Positions 27,544 to 35,950 of a DNA stretch of 64,000 nucleotides are shown piece by piece. Each line of letters starts with the position of its first letter. Position 1 is the stretch's first letter. The DNA is taken from assembly GCA_052034005.1 (NCBI GenBank), contig JBPOJB010000029.1, positions 135,827 to 199,826 on the forward strand. The letters run 5' to 3'. Both the position numbers and the translations under genes were made by a program. The DNA comes from JAAYDI01 sp052034005. GTDB taxonomy: Bacteria > Planctomycetota > Planctomycetia > Pirellulales > Pirellulaceae. The notes below the pieces were generated by a model. The model was not told the origin of the DNA and searched no databases. It saw nothing but the letters and a program-made list of their open reading frames with translations.

Positions 27544-28424
27544 TGTCGAATCTGCTGCATGCCGCGCACTACGCCGATTCCGCGTTATATCGACAGGTTG
27601 CGATCGACCGTAATGTTCAGGTGGCGGAGGGCGCGTTCTGCGTTCGCGTGCGCTGTGATGAGATCGCGGGACGCGTGCTGCCCGGCCAGTTCGTGATGGT
27701 ACGGTTGAGCGACACCAATGATCCGCTCATCGGCCGGCCGCTGGCGGTGTACGACGTGGTTCCGGATCCGGCCGGCGCGGCCCTCGACCTGATCTACCAT
27801 GTGAAGGGCCGATTCACGACGCGATTGGCCCACCTGGCGCCGGGCCAGTCGCTGGCGCTGTGGGGGCCGCTGGGCAACGGCTTCCCTGTTCTGACCTGCG
27901 CGCACCTCGTGATGGTGGCAGGCGGTGTTGGGCAGACCCCGTTTCTCACGCTGGCCAAAGAGCACCTGGGGCTCCAGGTGTTCGGCGCTCCGGCGCGGTC
28001 GGCGGTCCGGGTGCCGCGCGTGACGCTGTGTTGGGGCGCCCAGACGGCGGCCTGTTTTCCCGGCATTGCGGATTTCCAGGCCCTGGGCGTCGAAGTCCGG
28101 CTCGCGACGGACGACGGGAGCGCCGGGCACCAGGGCGTGGTAACGGATCTGCTCCAGCAGATCCTGGCCGCCGAAGGGCCTCCGGCCCGCGCGGACAATG
28201 CCATCCAAGTCGTATGCTGCGGACCGGAAGCCATGCTGCGCGCTGCGGCGCAGATCACCGAAACGCATCGCGTGCCCTGCCTCGTGTCGCTCGAGACTCC
28301 CATGGCCTGCGGTATCGGCATCTGTTTCACGTGTGTCGCGAGAATCCGGCAGGGCGAGCACTGGGACTATAAGCGGACCTGCGTGGAAGGTCCCGTGTTC
28401 GATGCCCGCACCGTCTGCTGGTGA
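27543..28424 (+). CDS. pyrK: Dihydroorotate dehydrogenase electron-transfer subunit
   Basis: FAD- and [2Fe-2S]-containing subunit that passes electrons from dihydroorotate dehydrogenase (PyrD type 1B) to NAD+. A ferredoxin-reductase-like FAD domain comes first (PGQFVMVRLSDTNDPLIGRPLAVYDV). An NAD domain follows (VMVAGGVGQTPFLTLA, CCGPEAMLRAAA), then a C-terminal cluster motif with four Cys in MACGIGICFTCVA plus a later CVEGPVF. Length 293 is a little above the usual ~260. No pyrD is adjacent. Because it is the electron-transfer family, another partner dehydrogenase is possible, but the cluster arrangement is PyrK-like. Confidence 0.9.
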   Translation: MSNLLHAAHYADSALYRQVAIDRNVQVAEGAFCVRVRCDEIAGRVLPGQFVMVRLSDTNDPLIGRPLAVYDVVPDPAGAALDLIYHVKGRFTTRLAHLAPGQSLALWGPLGNGFPVLTCAHLVMVAGGVGQTPFLTLAKEHLGLQVFGAPARSAVRVPRVTLCWGAQTAACFPGIADFQALGVEVRLATDDGSAGHQGVVTDLLQQILAAEGPPARADNAIQVVCCGPEAMLRAAAQITETHRVPCLVSLETPMACGIGICFTCVARIRQGEHWDYKRTCVEGPVFDARTVCW

Positions 28425-28459
28425 CGGGCGCAGCACGCTCAATGACGACGCGCCGCCCC

Positions 28460-28744
28460 TCAAGACGAAGGATTGGCCGGAGTCCTGGACATCTTGATCC
28501 GCTTGGACAACCGCGACTTGATCCGCGCGGCCTTGTTCGGGTGAATCAGCCCCTTGGCGCCCGCCTGATCCAATTCACGCGCAGCAGCGCGGAACTGTTC
28601 CTGCGCCTTGTCCGAGGCACCTGAGGCGATCAATTCACGCACCTTCCGCACTTGCGATCGCAGCCTCGTCCGGGCAGCCCGGTTCCGCAACCGGCGTTGC
28701 TCACTCTGTTGCAGCCGCTTCTTCGCACTCTTGGTATTGGGCAT
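28460..28744 (-). CDS. rpsT: 30S ribosomal protein S20
   Basis: Primary 16S-rRNA-binding protein of the small subunit. The 94-residue product starts MPNTKSAKKRLQQSEQRRLR, the family hallmark, and ends with IHPNKAARIKSRLSKRI. It is strongly basic. GAGGT lies about 10 nt before the ATG. It stands alone and converges on pyrK with a 35-bp gap. The 275-bp region on its upstream side (28745-29019) holds nothing else I can support. Confidence 0.96.
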   Translation of the reverse strand: MPNTKSAKKRLQQSEQRRLRNRAARTRLRSQVRKVRELIASGASDKAQEQFRAAARELDQAGAKGLIHPNKAARIKSRLSKRIKMSRTPANPSS

Positions 28745-29019
28745 GGGTAACAGCTACCTCTACTGCGGGGTGCAGGATCAGTCACTCACCTTCCAGCGCA
28801 TCGGGCGGTGCATGTCCAGATGCCGTCCGAACCACATATCTTCGTGACTGGCCACCGGTTTGGCAAGGGGCGAAAAACGGGGTTGCTGACCGTTTGACCG
28901 TTGGGGGTCGACCGCGGGTCGCCGGGATGTTGCGTGGTCCGGCAGATCACCCGGACCAGGTGGTCCGCGGCCGGCCGCATCCTCTTGTCGGCTTTGTTCT
29001 TTCCCACTCCAATTGTGGC

Positions 29020-30513
29020 ATGGCTGGAAAGGTATATCTCGTTGGAGCGGGTCCTGGGGCGCCGGGGCTGATCACCGTGCGTGGGGCGGAGTGCCTGGCG
29101 CGGGCGGATGTTGTGCTCTACGACTATCTGGTGAACCCTCGGATCTTGGAGTCCGCCTCTCCCCATGCCCAGCGGGTCTGTCTGGGTCAGCACGGCCGGA
29201 CCCGGGTGTGGTCGCAGGCCGAGATTGACGCGGCGATGGTCGAGTCGGCATTGGCGGGCAAGACCGTGGTGCGGCTCAAAGGGGGCGATCCGTCGGTCTT
29301 TGGGCGTGGCGCGGAGGAGGTGGAGGCGTTGGTTCGGCACGGGATCGCGTTTGAGGTGGTGCCGGGGGTTACTGCCGGGCTGGCGGCGGCGAGCTATGCA
29401 GGCGTGCCCATCACGCACCGTGCGCTGGCGTCGGCGGTGGCGATCGTGACGGGCCAGGAGTCGGAGAGCAAATCGGGCTTGGCGCTCGACTACGGCCAGC
29501 TCGCCCATTTCCCCGGGACTCTGGTGATCTACATGGGAGTGGCCACTGCGCCACGGTGGACCAGCGCGTTGTTGAGCGCCGGCATGCCGGCCGATACGCC
29601 GGCGTTGATTGTGCGGCGGTGCAGTCTTCCCGATCAGACGACGGTGCGTTGCACGTTGGGCGAGATCACCAACCACCTGGTGCCGGCGACGCACTGCCGT
29701 CCGCCGGTGATTGTCGTGATCGGTCGTGTGGCGGCATTGTCGCAGGAGTGGTCGTGGTTCGAGCAGCGGCCGTTGTTCGGTCAACGTGTGCTGGTGACCC
29801 GTCCGGCCCACCAGGCAAGCGAACTGGCCGGCCGGCTGGAGGAGCTGGGTGCCCAGGTGTTGTACCAGCCGGCGATTGCCGTGCGGCCGCCGCGCGACTG
29901 GGCGCGTGTGGATCAAGCGCTGGCCGAACTGGGCACCTACGACTGGCTGGTTTTCTCGAGCGTCAACGGGGTGCAGGCGTTCATGGAGCGGTTGGCGGCG
30001 ACCGGTCGCGACCTGCGCGCGCTGGCGGGCGTCCGGTTGGCGGCCATTGGGCCGGCGACCGTCGACGCGTTAGCCCGGTATCATTTGCGGGCCGACGTCC
30101 AACCCGCGCGGTATCAGGCGGAGGATCTTGCCGAGGCGTTGGTGCCGGTGGCGGCCGGCCGCCGGTTCTTGCTGGCGCGGGCCAGTCGCGGGCGGGAGGT
30201 CTTGGCCGAGCGTCTGCGGGCGGCGGGCGGACAGGTCGAGCAGGTGGTGGTGTACGAGAGCGTGGACGTTGCCCTGCCGGACGGGGACATTGCCGAGCAG
30301 CTGCGGGCCGGCCAGGTGGACTGGACCACCGTGACCAGCTCGGCGATCGCCCGGTCGCTCTGGCGCCTGTTCGGGGAGGACTTGCGGAAGACGCGACTGG
30401 TGAGCATCAGTCCGTTGACCAGCGCGACGCTGCGCGAGTTGGGGCTCGAGCCGGCGGCGGAGGCGGCGGAGGCGACGATCCCGGCCATTCTGGACGTGCT
30501 CGGTCAACGCTGA
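29020..30513 (+). CDS. cobA-hemD: Fused uroporphyrinogen-III C-methyltransferase / uroporphyrinogen-III synthase
   Basis: Bifunctional tetrapyrrole enzyme of 497 residues. Residues 1-245 are a SAM-dependent methyltransferase (VYLVGAGPGAPGLITVRG, VVRLKGGDPSVFGRG, VPGVTAGLAAASYAGVPITHR), making precorrin-2. Residues about 255-495 are uroporphyrinogen-III synthase (RVLVTRPAHQASELAGRLEELG, WLVFSSVNGVQAFMERL, VTSSAIARSL). The fusion joins formation of uroporphyrinogen III to its diversion toward sirohaem or cobalamin. A cobalamin adenosyltransferase lies at 51015. The last 10 bp overlap the tail of the convergent next gene. Confidence 0.93.
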   Translation: MAGKVYLVGAGPGAPGLITVRGAECLARADVVLYDYLVNPRILESASPHAQRVCLGQHGRTRVWSQAEIDAAMVESALAGKTVVRLKGGDPSVFGRGAEEVEALVRHGIAFEVVPGVTAGLAAASYAGVPITHRALASAVAIVTGQESESKSGLALDYGQLAHFPGTLVIYMGVATAPRWTSALLSAGMPADTPALIVRRCSLPDQTTVRCTLGEITNHLVPATHCRPPVIVVIGRVAALSQEWSWFEQRPLFGQRVLVTRPAHQASELAGRLEELGAQVLYQPAIAVRPPRDWARVDQALAELGTYDWLVFSSVNGVQAFMERLAATGRDLRALAGVRLAAIGPATVDALARYHLRADVQPARYQAEDLAEALVPVAAGRRFLLARASRGREVLAERLRAAGGQVEQVVVYESVDVALPDGDIAEQLRAGQVDWTTVTSSAIARSLWRLFGEDLRKTRLVSISPLTSATLRELGLEPAAEAAEATIPAILDVLGQR

Positions 30514-31556
30514 TAGATCGGCAGGTACGCGCGATCGAGCTGCAGCATGATCAGGTTGCACGCCGTGACATAGATCGGCTCGATGTTGCCATCCCAGCTG
30601 CCGTCGCTTTTCTGTTCGCTGGCGATCCGGTCGTAGAGCCGGTCGCGAAACGGCTCCCATTCCTCGGGGCCCTGCCGGTACACAACCTGCGCGTAGTACA
30701 GGTAGGTGTAGTGCCAGTGGCCGAACGACCGGACGCTGTCGCCGAGCCGGTAGAGGTTCTTCTTGCAGTAATCGAGCATGGCCGGCACCTGCTGGCTGTC
30801 ATAATCGCCGGCGTTGTAGAGCGCGGCGAGGGCGGCCGCGGTGATGGCCGGCCGGGAGCTGCCGCGGTTGGTCGAGCTGTACGAGATCCCGCCGTCCGGG
30901 TTCTTGCATGAATAGATGTACTGCTTGGCCCGTTCGATGACTTCGGCGGGTACGGGGATCCCGGCGTTTCGGCATCCGCGCAGGCCTTGCACCTGCGTGA
31001 TGGTGGTGGACCCTTCGTCGAAGTTGTTGCCGTCCTTGGCGCTGACGTAGCCCCACCCGCCGGACTTGGTCTGCGCCTGGCCACTGAACTCCACCGCCTT
31101 GGTCAGCGTGCGGACCAACTCGTCGCGGCGCTCAGCGTCCTCTTCCTCGCCGAGCACCTGCGAGAGGAACAGCATGGAGAAGCCGTGGCCGTAGGTGTAG
31201 CGGTTGTCGAGCGTCGGGTCGCCGATTAACCCGTTGGCGCGGCTCTTGGACATCAGGTAATCGACCGCGCGCCGGATATGACGCGCATAGGGGCCTTGGG
31301 TTGCGGTGGAGCCTGCGCAGATCAGCGCGGTGCCCGCCAGCGCCGCCATGGCGGTCGGATAGGTGGCACTGCCCCAATGGCCTAATGATGACTGGTTGCG
31401 CGCCACCCACTGCAGCCCCTGGGAGATCGCCTTCTCCCATGCCGGGTTGCGATGGGCGGCCCGGGTCGGCCGCGCGGCGGACATCGGCAGGGCGAGCGAG
31501 CCGGTGAGCGTACCGATCATCTTGAGCGCCGTGCGACGCGAACAACGCGGGTTCAT
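30504..31556 (-). CDS. Tat-exported prenyltransferase/squalene-oxidase-repeat protein
   Basis: 350-residue protein with a twin-arginine signal (SRRTALK, residues 6-12; hydrophobic core MIGTLTGSLALPMSAA). The mature part has the alpha/alpha-toroid repeats of the squalene-cyclase/prenyltransferase fold: AISQGLQWVARNQSSLGHWG, KSGGWGYVSAKDG, YSCKNPDGGISYSS and EQKSDGSWDG. The DXDD acid motif of true cyclases is not seen, so it is more likely a binding or unknown enzyme of the planctomycete secreted family than a terpene cyclase. The Tat signal fits with tatC at 23576. The tail overlaps cobA-hemD by 10 bp. Confidence 0.85.
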   Translation of the reverse strand: MNPRCSRRTALKMIGTLTGSLALPMSAARPTRAAHRNPAWEKAISQGLQWVARNQSSLGHWGSATYPTAMAALAGTALICAGSTATQGPYARHIRRAVDYLMSKSRANGLIGDPTLDNRYTYGHGFSMLFLSQVLGEEEDAERRDELVRTLTKAVEFSGQAQTKSGGWGYVSAKDGNNFDEGSTTITQVQGLRGCRNAGIPVPAEVIERAKQYIYSCKNPDGGISYSSTNRGSSRPAITAAALAALYNAGDYDSQQVPAMLDYCKKNLYRLGDSVRSFGHWHYTYLYYAQVVYRQGPEEWEPFRDRLYDRIASEQKSDGSWDGNIEPIYVTACNLIMLQLDRAYLPIYQR

Positions 31557-31714
31557 GGTCGACTCCGTTGACTCCTCTGACCAACCCTACGACAGACCGA
31601 GGCTCTTGGGAAGGGGATGGCGCGCCCGGGGAGCCGACACGTCACGGCTCGCCGAGCGGCGGTGTGGCCGCAGTATCCGGCCGGAGGGGTGGTCTGCGGC
31701 GGCGCGCGGCCGGC

Positions 31715-31897
31715 TCAGTCCTGTTCTCGCAACGTCGACCAGCTGATATAAGCCAGACCCACTGCACAGATCACGAACACGACATCCATCATCATGCTGA
31801 CGTGCTTGAATGGGTACCCGATGGCCAAATCCAGCAGGAAAAGCACCAGAATGAGAATGGCAATGACCATCCCCGTCAAACATAGAACCTTGGGCAT
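31715..31897 (-). CDS. 60-residue two-helix membrane protein
   Basis: Small membrane protein with two helices, CLTGMVIAILILVLFLLDLA (about 6-25) and MMDVVFVICAVGLAYISW (about 36-53), ending in a polar LREQD. I recall similar small planctomycete proteins, without known function. The ATG at 31897 has GAGGA 9 nt upstream; an in-frame start 51 bp earlier lacks support. The candidate promoter at 31963-31990 fits it. The 158-bp gap to the next gene (31557-31714) shows nothing. Confidence 0.75.
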   Translation of the reverse strand: MPKVLCLTGMVIAILILVLFLLDLAIGYPFKHVSMMMDVVFVICAVGLAYISWSTLREQD

Positions 31898-31962
31898 GCG
31901 GAGCGTCCTCAAGGGGTATACAGCTTGGCCCACGACCTTTTCCTGCAATTGATACTTCCGCT

Positions 31963-31990
31963 AGTATAATTCATCGTTTCGAGCTGTCAC
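31963..31990 (-). promoter_or_regulatory. Sigma-70-type promoter for the 60-residue membrane protein
   Basis: On the minus strand, GTGACA (31990-31985), a 16-bp spacer and TATACT (31968-31963). The leader would be about 60 nt. On the plus strand the same spot holds TATAAT (31965-31970) pointing at the aminotransferase gene at 32123, but without a -35. Confidence 0.5.
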
Positions 31991-32122
31991 GCGTCCCTGC
32001 GCCGGCTCAGCCGCAAAGGCGCCGTGCCCCCCCCGCCGCGCCCGCTGTAACGGATACAGCGGTTATGCGGGGCGGCAAAACGGGCCCAGTGTAAACCACT
32101 TTTTTCGACAGGTACACCACCA

Positions 32123-33286
32123 ATGCCCCAAAACTTGTCACTCCATGCCCCCTGGTCCGAATTCCGTCGCCAGATGCCCGCCGCCGAGCGCTGGGCCTAC
32201 ATGGACCACGCCGCCGTGGCCCCGCTGCCGGCACCCGTGCGGGATGTCGTCGTCCAGTGGTGCCGGGAGGCGACCGAGCAGGGCGGCGCCGTGTGGCGGC
32301 AGTGGGCCGACCGAGTCGAGGCGGCCCGGTCGCTGGCCGCCCGGCTGATCCACGCCGAGCCCGAGGAGATCGCCTTCATCCACAACACGACGACCGGCAT
32401 TACGCTGGTGGCCGAAGGCCTCGATTGGCGGCCGGGCGACAACCTGGTGACGCTGGCCAACGAGTTCCCGTCGAACCAGTACCCCTGGATGAATCTGGCG
32501 GGTCGCGGGGTGGAAACCCGCCGCGTGGAGGTGGTCGACGGCGTGGTCGATCCGGACGCGATCCTGGCGCAGTGCGATGACCGGACACGGCTGATCTCGG
32601 TCAGTTGGGTCGGCTATGCGACCGGTTGGCGGATCGACATCGCGGACCTGGCTCGGCGTGCCCATCAGCGGGGCATCCTGCTGTTTGTGGATGCGATCCA
32701 GGCGTTGGGCGTGTTCCCCTTGGACGTGGCGGAATCCGGAGTGGACTTCCTGGCAGCCGACGGCCACAAGTGGTTGCTCGCGCCGGAGGGGGCGGGGCTC
32801 TTCTATGTGCGGCGCGAGCACCTGGCGCGTCTGCATCCGATCGGCGTGGGCTGGAACAGCGTGGTTCATTCGCACGACTTCACCCACATCGCGCTCGACC
32901 TGCGCCCGGCGGCGGTGCGCTACGAAGGCGGATCGCAGAACATGGTGGGCGTGTTGGCGTTGGGCGCGAGCCTGCAGCTGCTGGCGGACATGGGGTTGTC
33001 CAGCGCCACCTCCGCGATTGCGGAGCGGGTGTTGGAGGTGACGGACGTCGCCTGCCAGCGGCTGACGGAAGCCGGCGCGCGCGTGGCCAGCCATCGCGAC
33101 GGCGAGCGTCGGTCGGGCATCGTGGTGTTCGACGTTCCCGGTCGCGACGCGGAGCAGTTGCGGCGCGCCTGTCTGGCGGACGGTGTGGTCTTGAGTTGCC
33201 GCGGGGGGCGGCTGCGCATCAGTCCGCACGCGTACGCGAACGACGACGACATCGACCGGCTGGTGCGCGTGATCCGGCGGAGTTGA
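32123..33286 (+). CDS. Class V aminotransferase (cysteine-desulfurase-like)
   Basis: 387-residue PLP enzyme. The N-terminal YMDHAAVAPLP motif, EIAFIHNTTTGITLVAEGL, the cofactor segment ILLFVDAIQALGVFPLDV, and the Schiff-base Lys in DGHKWLLAPEG (Lys216) define the fold. A tail with RLRISPHAYANDDDIDRLV closes it. The class includes cysteine desulfurases and isopenicillin-N-epimerase-like enzymes. No active-site Cys loop of SufS/IscS type is obvious, and no Fe-S assembly genes are adjacent, so the reaction is not assigned. It stands alone; coaD follows after 169 bp. Confidence 0.85.
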   Translation: MPQNLSLHAPWSEFRRQMPAAERWAYMDHAAVAPLPAPVRDVVVQWCREATEQGGAVWRQWADRVEAARSLAARLIHAEPEEIAFIHNTTTGITLVAEGLDWRPGDNLVTLANEFPSNQYPWMNLAGRGVETRRVEVVDGVVDPDAILAQCDDRTRLISVSWVGYATGWRIDIADLARRAHQRGILLFVDAIQALGVFPLDVAESGVDFLAADGHKWLLAPEGAGLFYVRREHLARLHPIGVGWNSVVHSHDFTHIALDLRPAAVRYEGGSQNMVGVLALGASLQLLADMGLSSATSAIAERVLEVTDVACQRLTEAGARVASHRDGERRSGIVVFDVPGRDAEQLRRACLADGVVLSCRGGRLRISPHAYANDDDIDRLVRVIRRS

Positions 33287-33455
33287 GCCTCCTCGGGGGA
33301 GCCGGGCTCGAAGTGGCCCGTGATCGGTGCCGCGGCCGTCGTCAGGCGGGCTTTCGTACGGTAGTCTATTGTCTTGGGGAACACGCCCGGATCAGCGGCC
33401 TGTGCCGCGACGTGCTCACGGACCAACAGATCGGCACCTGGAGGAGACGCTGCCC

Positions 33456-34016
33456 ATGGAGACGAACAATCTGCGCCTGGCCGTCTACACCGGATCGTTT
33501 GATCCGATCACGTTAGGCCATCTGAACGTGATCCAGCGTGCCAGCCGGTTGGTGGGCCAGTTGATCGTGGGCGTGGGGATCAACATCGAGAAGCAGCCGC
33601 TGTTCTCAGCGGAAGAGCGCGTGGCGATGATCCAGCGTGTCACGGCCGGATACGGGAACGTCGAGGTGCGTACATTCGTGGGTCTGGCCGTCGAGTTCGT
33701 GCGGGAATGTCGGGCCAAGATCATGATCCGCGGCATCCGGCCGCTGACCGACGTGGCGGCGGAATTCACGATGCTGCTGGCCAACCGCCAACTGGCCGAC
33801 GATGTCGAGACGGTCTTCCTGATGGCCGACGACGCGTTGGCGCACGTATCGAGCAGTCTGATCAAGCAGATCACGGCCGTCACGCCGGACGCCATGCTGG
33901 CCCGTTTCGTCCCTCCCGAGATCATCCCCGACATCCGCGCGAAAATTCCCGGCCCGGAGCAAGTCCGGGGCCGGCGGCCGGAGGTGGGAAGCGGGCGGCC
34001 GCGGGCGGGAGGATAG
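33456..34016 (+). CDS. coaD: Phosphopantetheine adenylyltransferase
   Basis: Rate-influencing step of CoA synthesis, making dephospho-CoA from phosphopantetheine and ATP. The 186-residue product has the nucleotidyltransferase motif VYTGSFDPITLGHLNVI, IMIRGIRPLTDVAAEF, and the C-terminal HVSSSLIKQITA. A basic tail of about 25 residues exceeds the normal ~160. A strong GGAGGAG sits about 9 nt before the ATG. coaE, the next enzyme, lies at 16855, so the two are in the same window but not linked. Confidence 0.94.
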   Translation: METNNLRLAVYTGSFDPITLGHLNVIQRASRLVGQLIVGVGINIEKQPLFSAEERVAMIQRVTAGYGNVEVRTFVGLAVEFVRECRAKIMIRGIRPLTDVAAEFTMLLANRQLADDVETVFLMADDALAHVSSSLIKQITAVTPDAMLARFVPPEIIPDIRAKIPGPEQVRGRRPEVGSGRPRAGG

Positions 34017-34100
34017 TCCGGGGCCGGCCAACGGCGCGGCGCGACGTCCCGGGACGCCGGCTCGGGATCGCGAAGGCTTGGGCGGCGCGCGTCGTGTCGG

Positions 34101-35177
34101 TCAGTTCTTCTCTTCCTCACCCGGCTCGCGCTTGCGGAGATGGCGCTGCAGGTAGTTGGCGCGTTCCACATTGCGATCGGCCGTGCCGAGTTCCACGCCA
34201 CGGAGCTTCTGGAGGTGGGCGGGCTGGGTGTGGATGAACAGCTTGTTGACGGTGGGGATTTCCAGGTCGCGGATCAAGCCCAGGTTGATTCCCATCCGGA
34301 CGCTCGAGAGCAGGTGCATGGTCTCTTCGCTGCTGATCGTCTGGGCGGTGCACAGGATGCCATAGGCGCGGCTGACGCGGTCGTGGAGGTCTTTCTGGCT
34401 TTCCCGCACGAGGAATTCGCGTGCGCGGCGTTCGTAATCGATCAGCACGGGCACGACTTCGCTCACCTGGGCGATGAGCTGCTGTTCGCCGTAGCCGAGC
34501 GTGATCTGGTTGCTGATCTGGTAGAAGTCGCCCATGGCCTGGGAGCCTTCCCCGTAGAGTCCGCGGACGGCGAGGCTGATTTTCTGGAGGCTGCGGAAGA
34601 CCTTTTCGATCTGGCGGGTGATCACCAGCGCGGGCAGGTGCAGCATGACGCTCACGCGCATCCCGGTCCCGACATTGGTCGGGCAGGCGGTCAGGTATCC
34701 CCACCGCTCGTCGAACGCGTACATGACGCGCTGTTCGATCAGGTCGTCGATATGATCGATGCGGGCCCAGGCGGTCTGCAGGTCCAGCCCGCTCTGCATG
34801 ACCTGGATCCGCAGGTGGTCTTCCTCGTTGACCATCAGGCTGAACATCTCGTGCGGGTCGACGGCGACCGAGCGGGCGCCTTCGGCGTCCGAATGCTCCC
34901 GACTAATCAACTGGCGTTCGACCAGGAACTGGCGATCGACATCTTCGAGTGTGGCGACGTCGATGTAGCTGAGGTTCTTCCACTCATCCACCTGGAGGAT
35001 GCGTTCGCGCAGCGCGCGTTCGATCTGGGCGCGGTCCTGATCCGTGCACTTACGGATGAACGGGTATTGAGCCAGGTTGCGTGCCAGCCGGATCCGGCTG
35101 CTGATCACGATGTCCGACTCGGGGCCGGATCCGCGTAACCACTCGCCACATTGTGCCGCCAGTTCTTCGAGTTTCAC
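34101..35177 (-). CDS. mcsB: Protein arginine kinase McsB
   Basis: ATP:guanido phosphotransferase-family kinase that phosphorylates protein arginines. The 358-residue product shows VISSRIRLARNLAQYPF, LVERQLISREHS, VNEEDHLRIQVMQSGLDL, GYLTACPTNVGTGMRVSVMLHLPAL and the C-terminal RLGINLGL-type stretch (SVRMGINLGLIRDL). In Firmicutes McsB marks proteins for ClpCP degradation and is activated by McsA. Here mcsA lies 19 bp upstream, so the pair is preserved. It starts with GTG at 35177. No ctsR or clpC is in the neighbourhood. Confidence 0.92.
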   Translation of the reverse strand: MKLEELAAQCGEWLRGSGPESDIVISSRIRLARNLAQYPFIRKCTDQDRAQIERALRERILQVDEWKNLSYIDVATLEDVDRQFLVERQLISREHSDAEGARSVAVDPHEMFSLMVNEEDHLRIQVMQSGLDLQTAWARIDHIDDLIEQRVMYAFDERWGYLTACPTNVGTGMRVSVMLHLPALVITRQIEKVFRSLQKISLAVRGLYGEGSQAMGDFYQISNQITLGYGEQQLIAQVSEVVPVLIDYERRAREFLVRESQKDLHDRVSRAYGILCTAQTISSEETMHLLSSVRMGINLGLIRDLEIPTVNKLFIHTQPAHLQKLRGVELGTADRNVERANYLQRHLRKREPGEEEKN

Positions 35178-35196
35178 GTTGGGTTCCCGATAGGGC

Positions 35197-35706
35197 TCAG
35201 CTCACATGCTCCGCCTCGATCCGACGGATTTCGTCGCGGAGCTGGGATGCGCGTTCGTAGTCTTCCTGTTCAATGGCTTCCCGCATCTCGCGCCGCAACT
35301 GGATCAAGCGGGCCTGATGGTCCGCGCCGTACGCGCCGCGCTTCGGACGCTTGCCCTTGTGCTCCGTGGCGCCGTGGATGTTCATGATCAACGGCTCGAG
35401 CTCCTCACGGAAACAGTTGTAATCGTGAGGGCATCCTAGACGGCCCGCATGCCGGAACTCGTAGAAGGTCACGCCGCAGATCGGGCACGCCTGCTGATCC
35501 AGCCGCGCGAGGTCCGCGGCCGCCTGGCCCACCTTCAGGTGCTGGGCCAACACGCCGGCCAGGCCGGCCGGCGCCTCCTGAGGCTCGTCCAACTGGGTGA
35601 GGTACACGCGCACGTGCTCTTCACAGAAATGCAGTTCCGACGGCTTGTCGCCGGTCAGTTCCGTGATGTGGAAGGTCGCGGGCTTCTCGCAGTATTGGCA
35701 CTTCAT
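35197..35706 (-). CDS. mcsA: McsA-like zinc-binding activator of the arginine kinase
   Basis: 169-residue protein. Two zinc-binding segments are visible: MKCQYCEKPATFHITEL with HFCEEHV (about 1-31), and CPICGVTFYEFRHAGRLGCPHDYNCF (about 78-102). The C-terminal 40 residues form a UVR motif (LRREMREAIEQEDYERASQLRDEIR), the UvrB/C-interaction helix pair also found in McsA and Clp adaptors. It precedes mcsB by 19 bp. The promoter at 35813-35840 fits it well. The ATG at 35706 begins the first zinc motif; longer in-frame readings are Arg/Pro-rich and unlikely. Confidence 0.9.
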   Translation of the reverse strand: MKCQYCEKPATFHITELTGDKPSELHFCEEHVRVYLTQLDEPQEAPAGLAGVLAQHLKVGQAAADLARLDQQACPICGVTFYEFRHAGRLGCPHDYNCFREELEPLIMNIHGATEHKGKRPKRGAYGADHQARLIQLRREMREAIEQEDYERASQLRDEIRRIEAEHVS

Positions 35707-35812
35707 GGTCCGATGTCCGTCTGTTGGCGCGGCGGCCGTTGGCCGGCCGCGCGGGTCGCGTGCCATGCCGACGCCCCGCCCGTCTTGGGGCCGCCGCATC
35801 CACGCCGCTTGG

Positions 35813-35840
35813 ATTCTAACGTCCGCCCTCGACCTGTCAA
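35813..35840 (-). promoter_or_regulatory. Sigma-70-type promoter for mcsA-mcsB
   Basis: On the minus strand a perfect TTGACA (35840-35835), a 16-bp spacer and TAGAAT (35818-35813). The leader would be about 100 nt before mcsA. No CtsR-type direct repeat (GGTCAAANANRGTCAAA) is seen around it. Confidence 0.6.
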
Positions 35841-35950
35841 GATTGGCGGCCGGTCCGCCGCCGGCACGTAAATTCTTGTCCAACATCGAGATACCGCGTC
35901 GCGCCCCGCGCCCGTTGTCGCCGATGTCACTCGCTGTTAAGCTGACCCGC

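Noticed and set aside
30504..31556. Functional squalene-hopene cyclase
   Set aside because: The protein is half the usual length, is Tat-exported and shows no DXDD motif.
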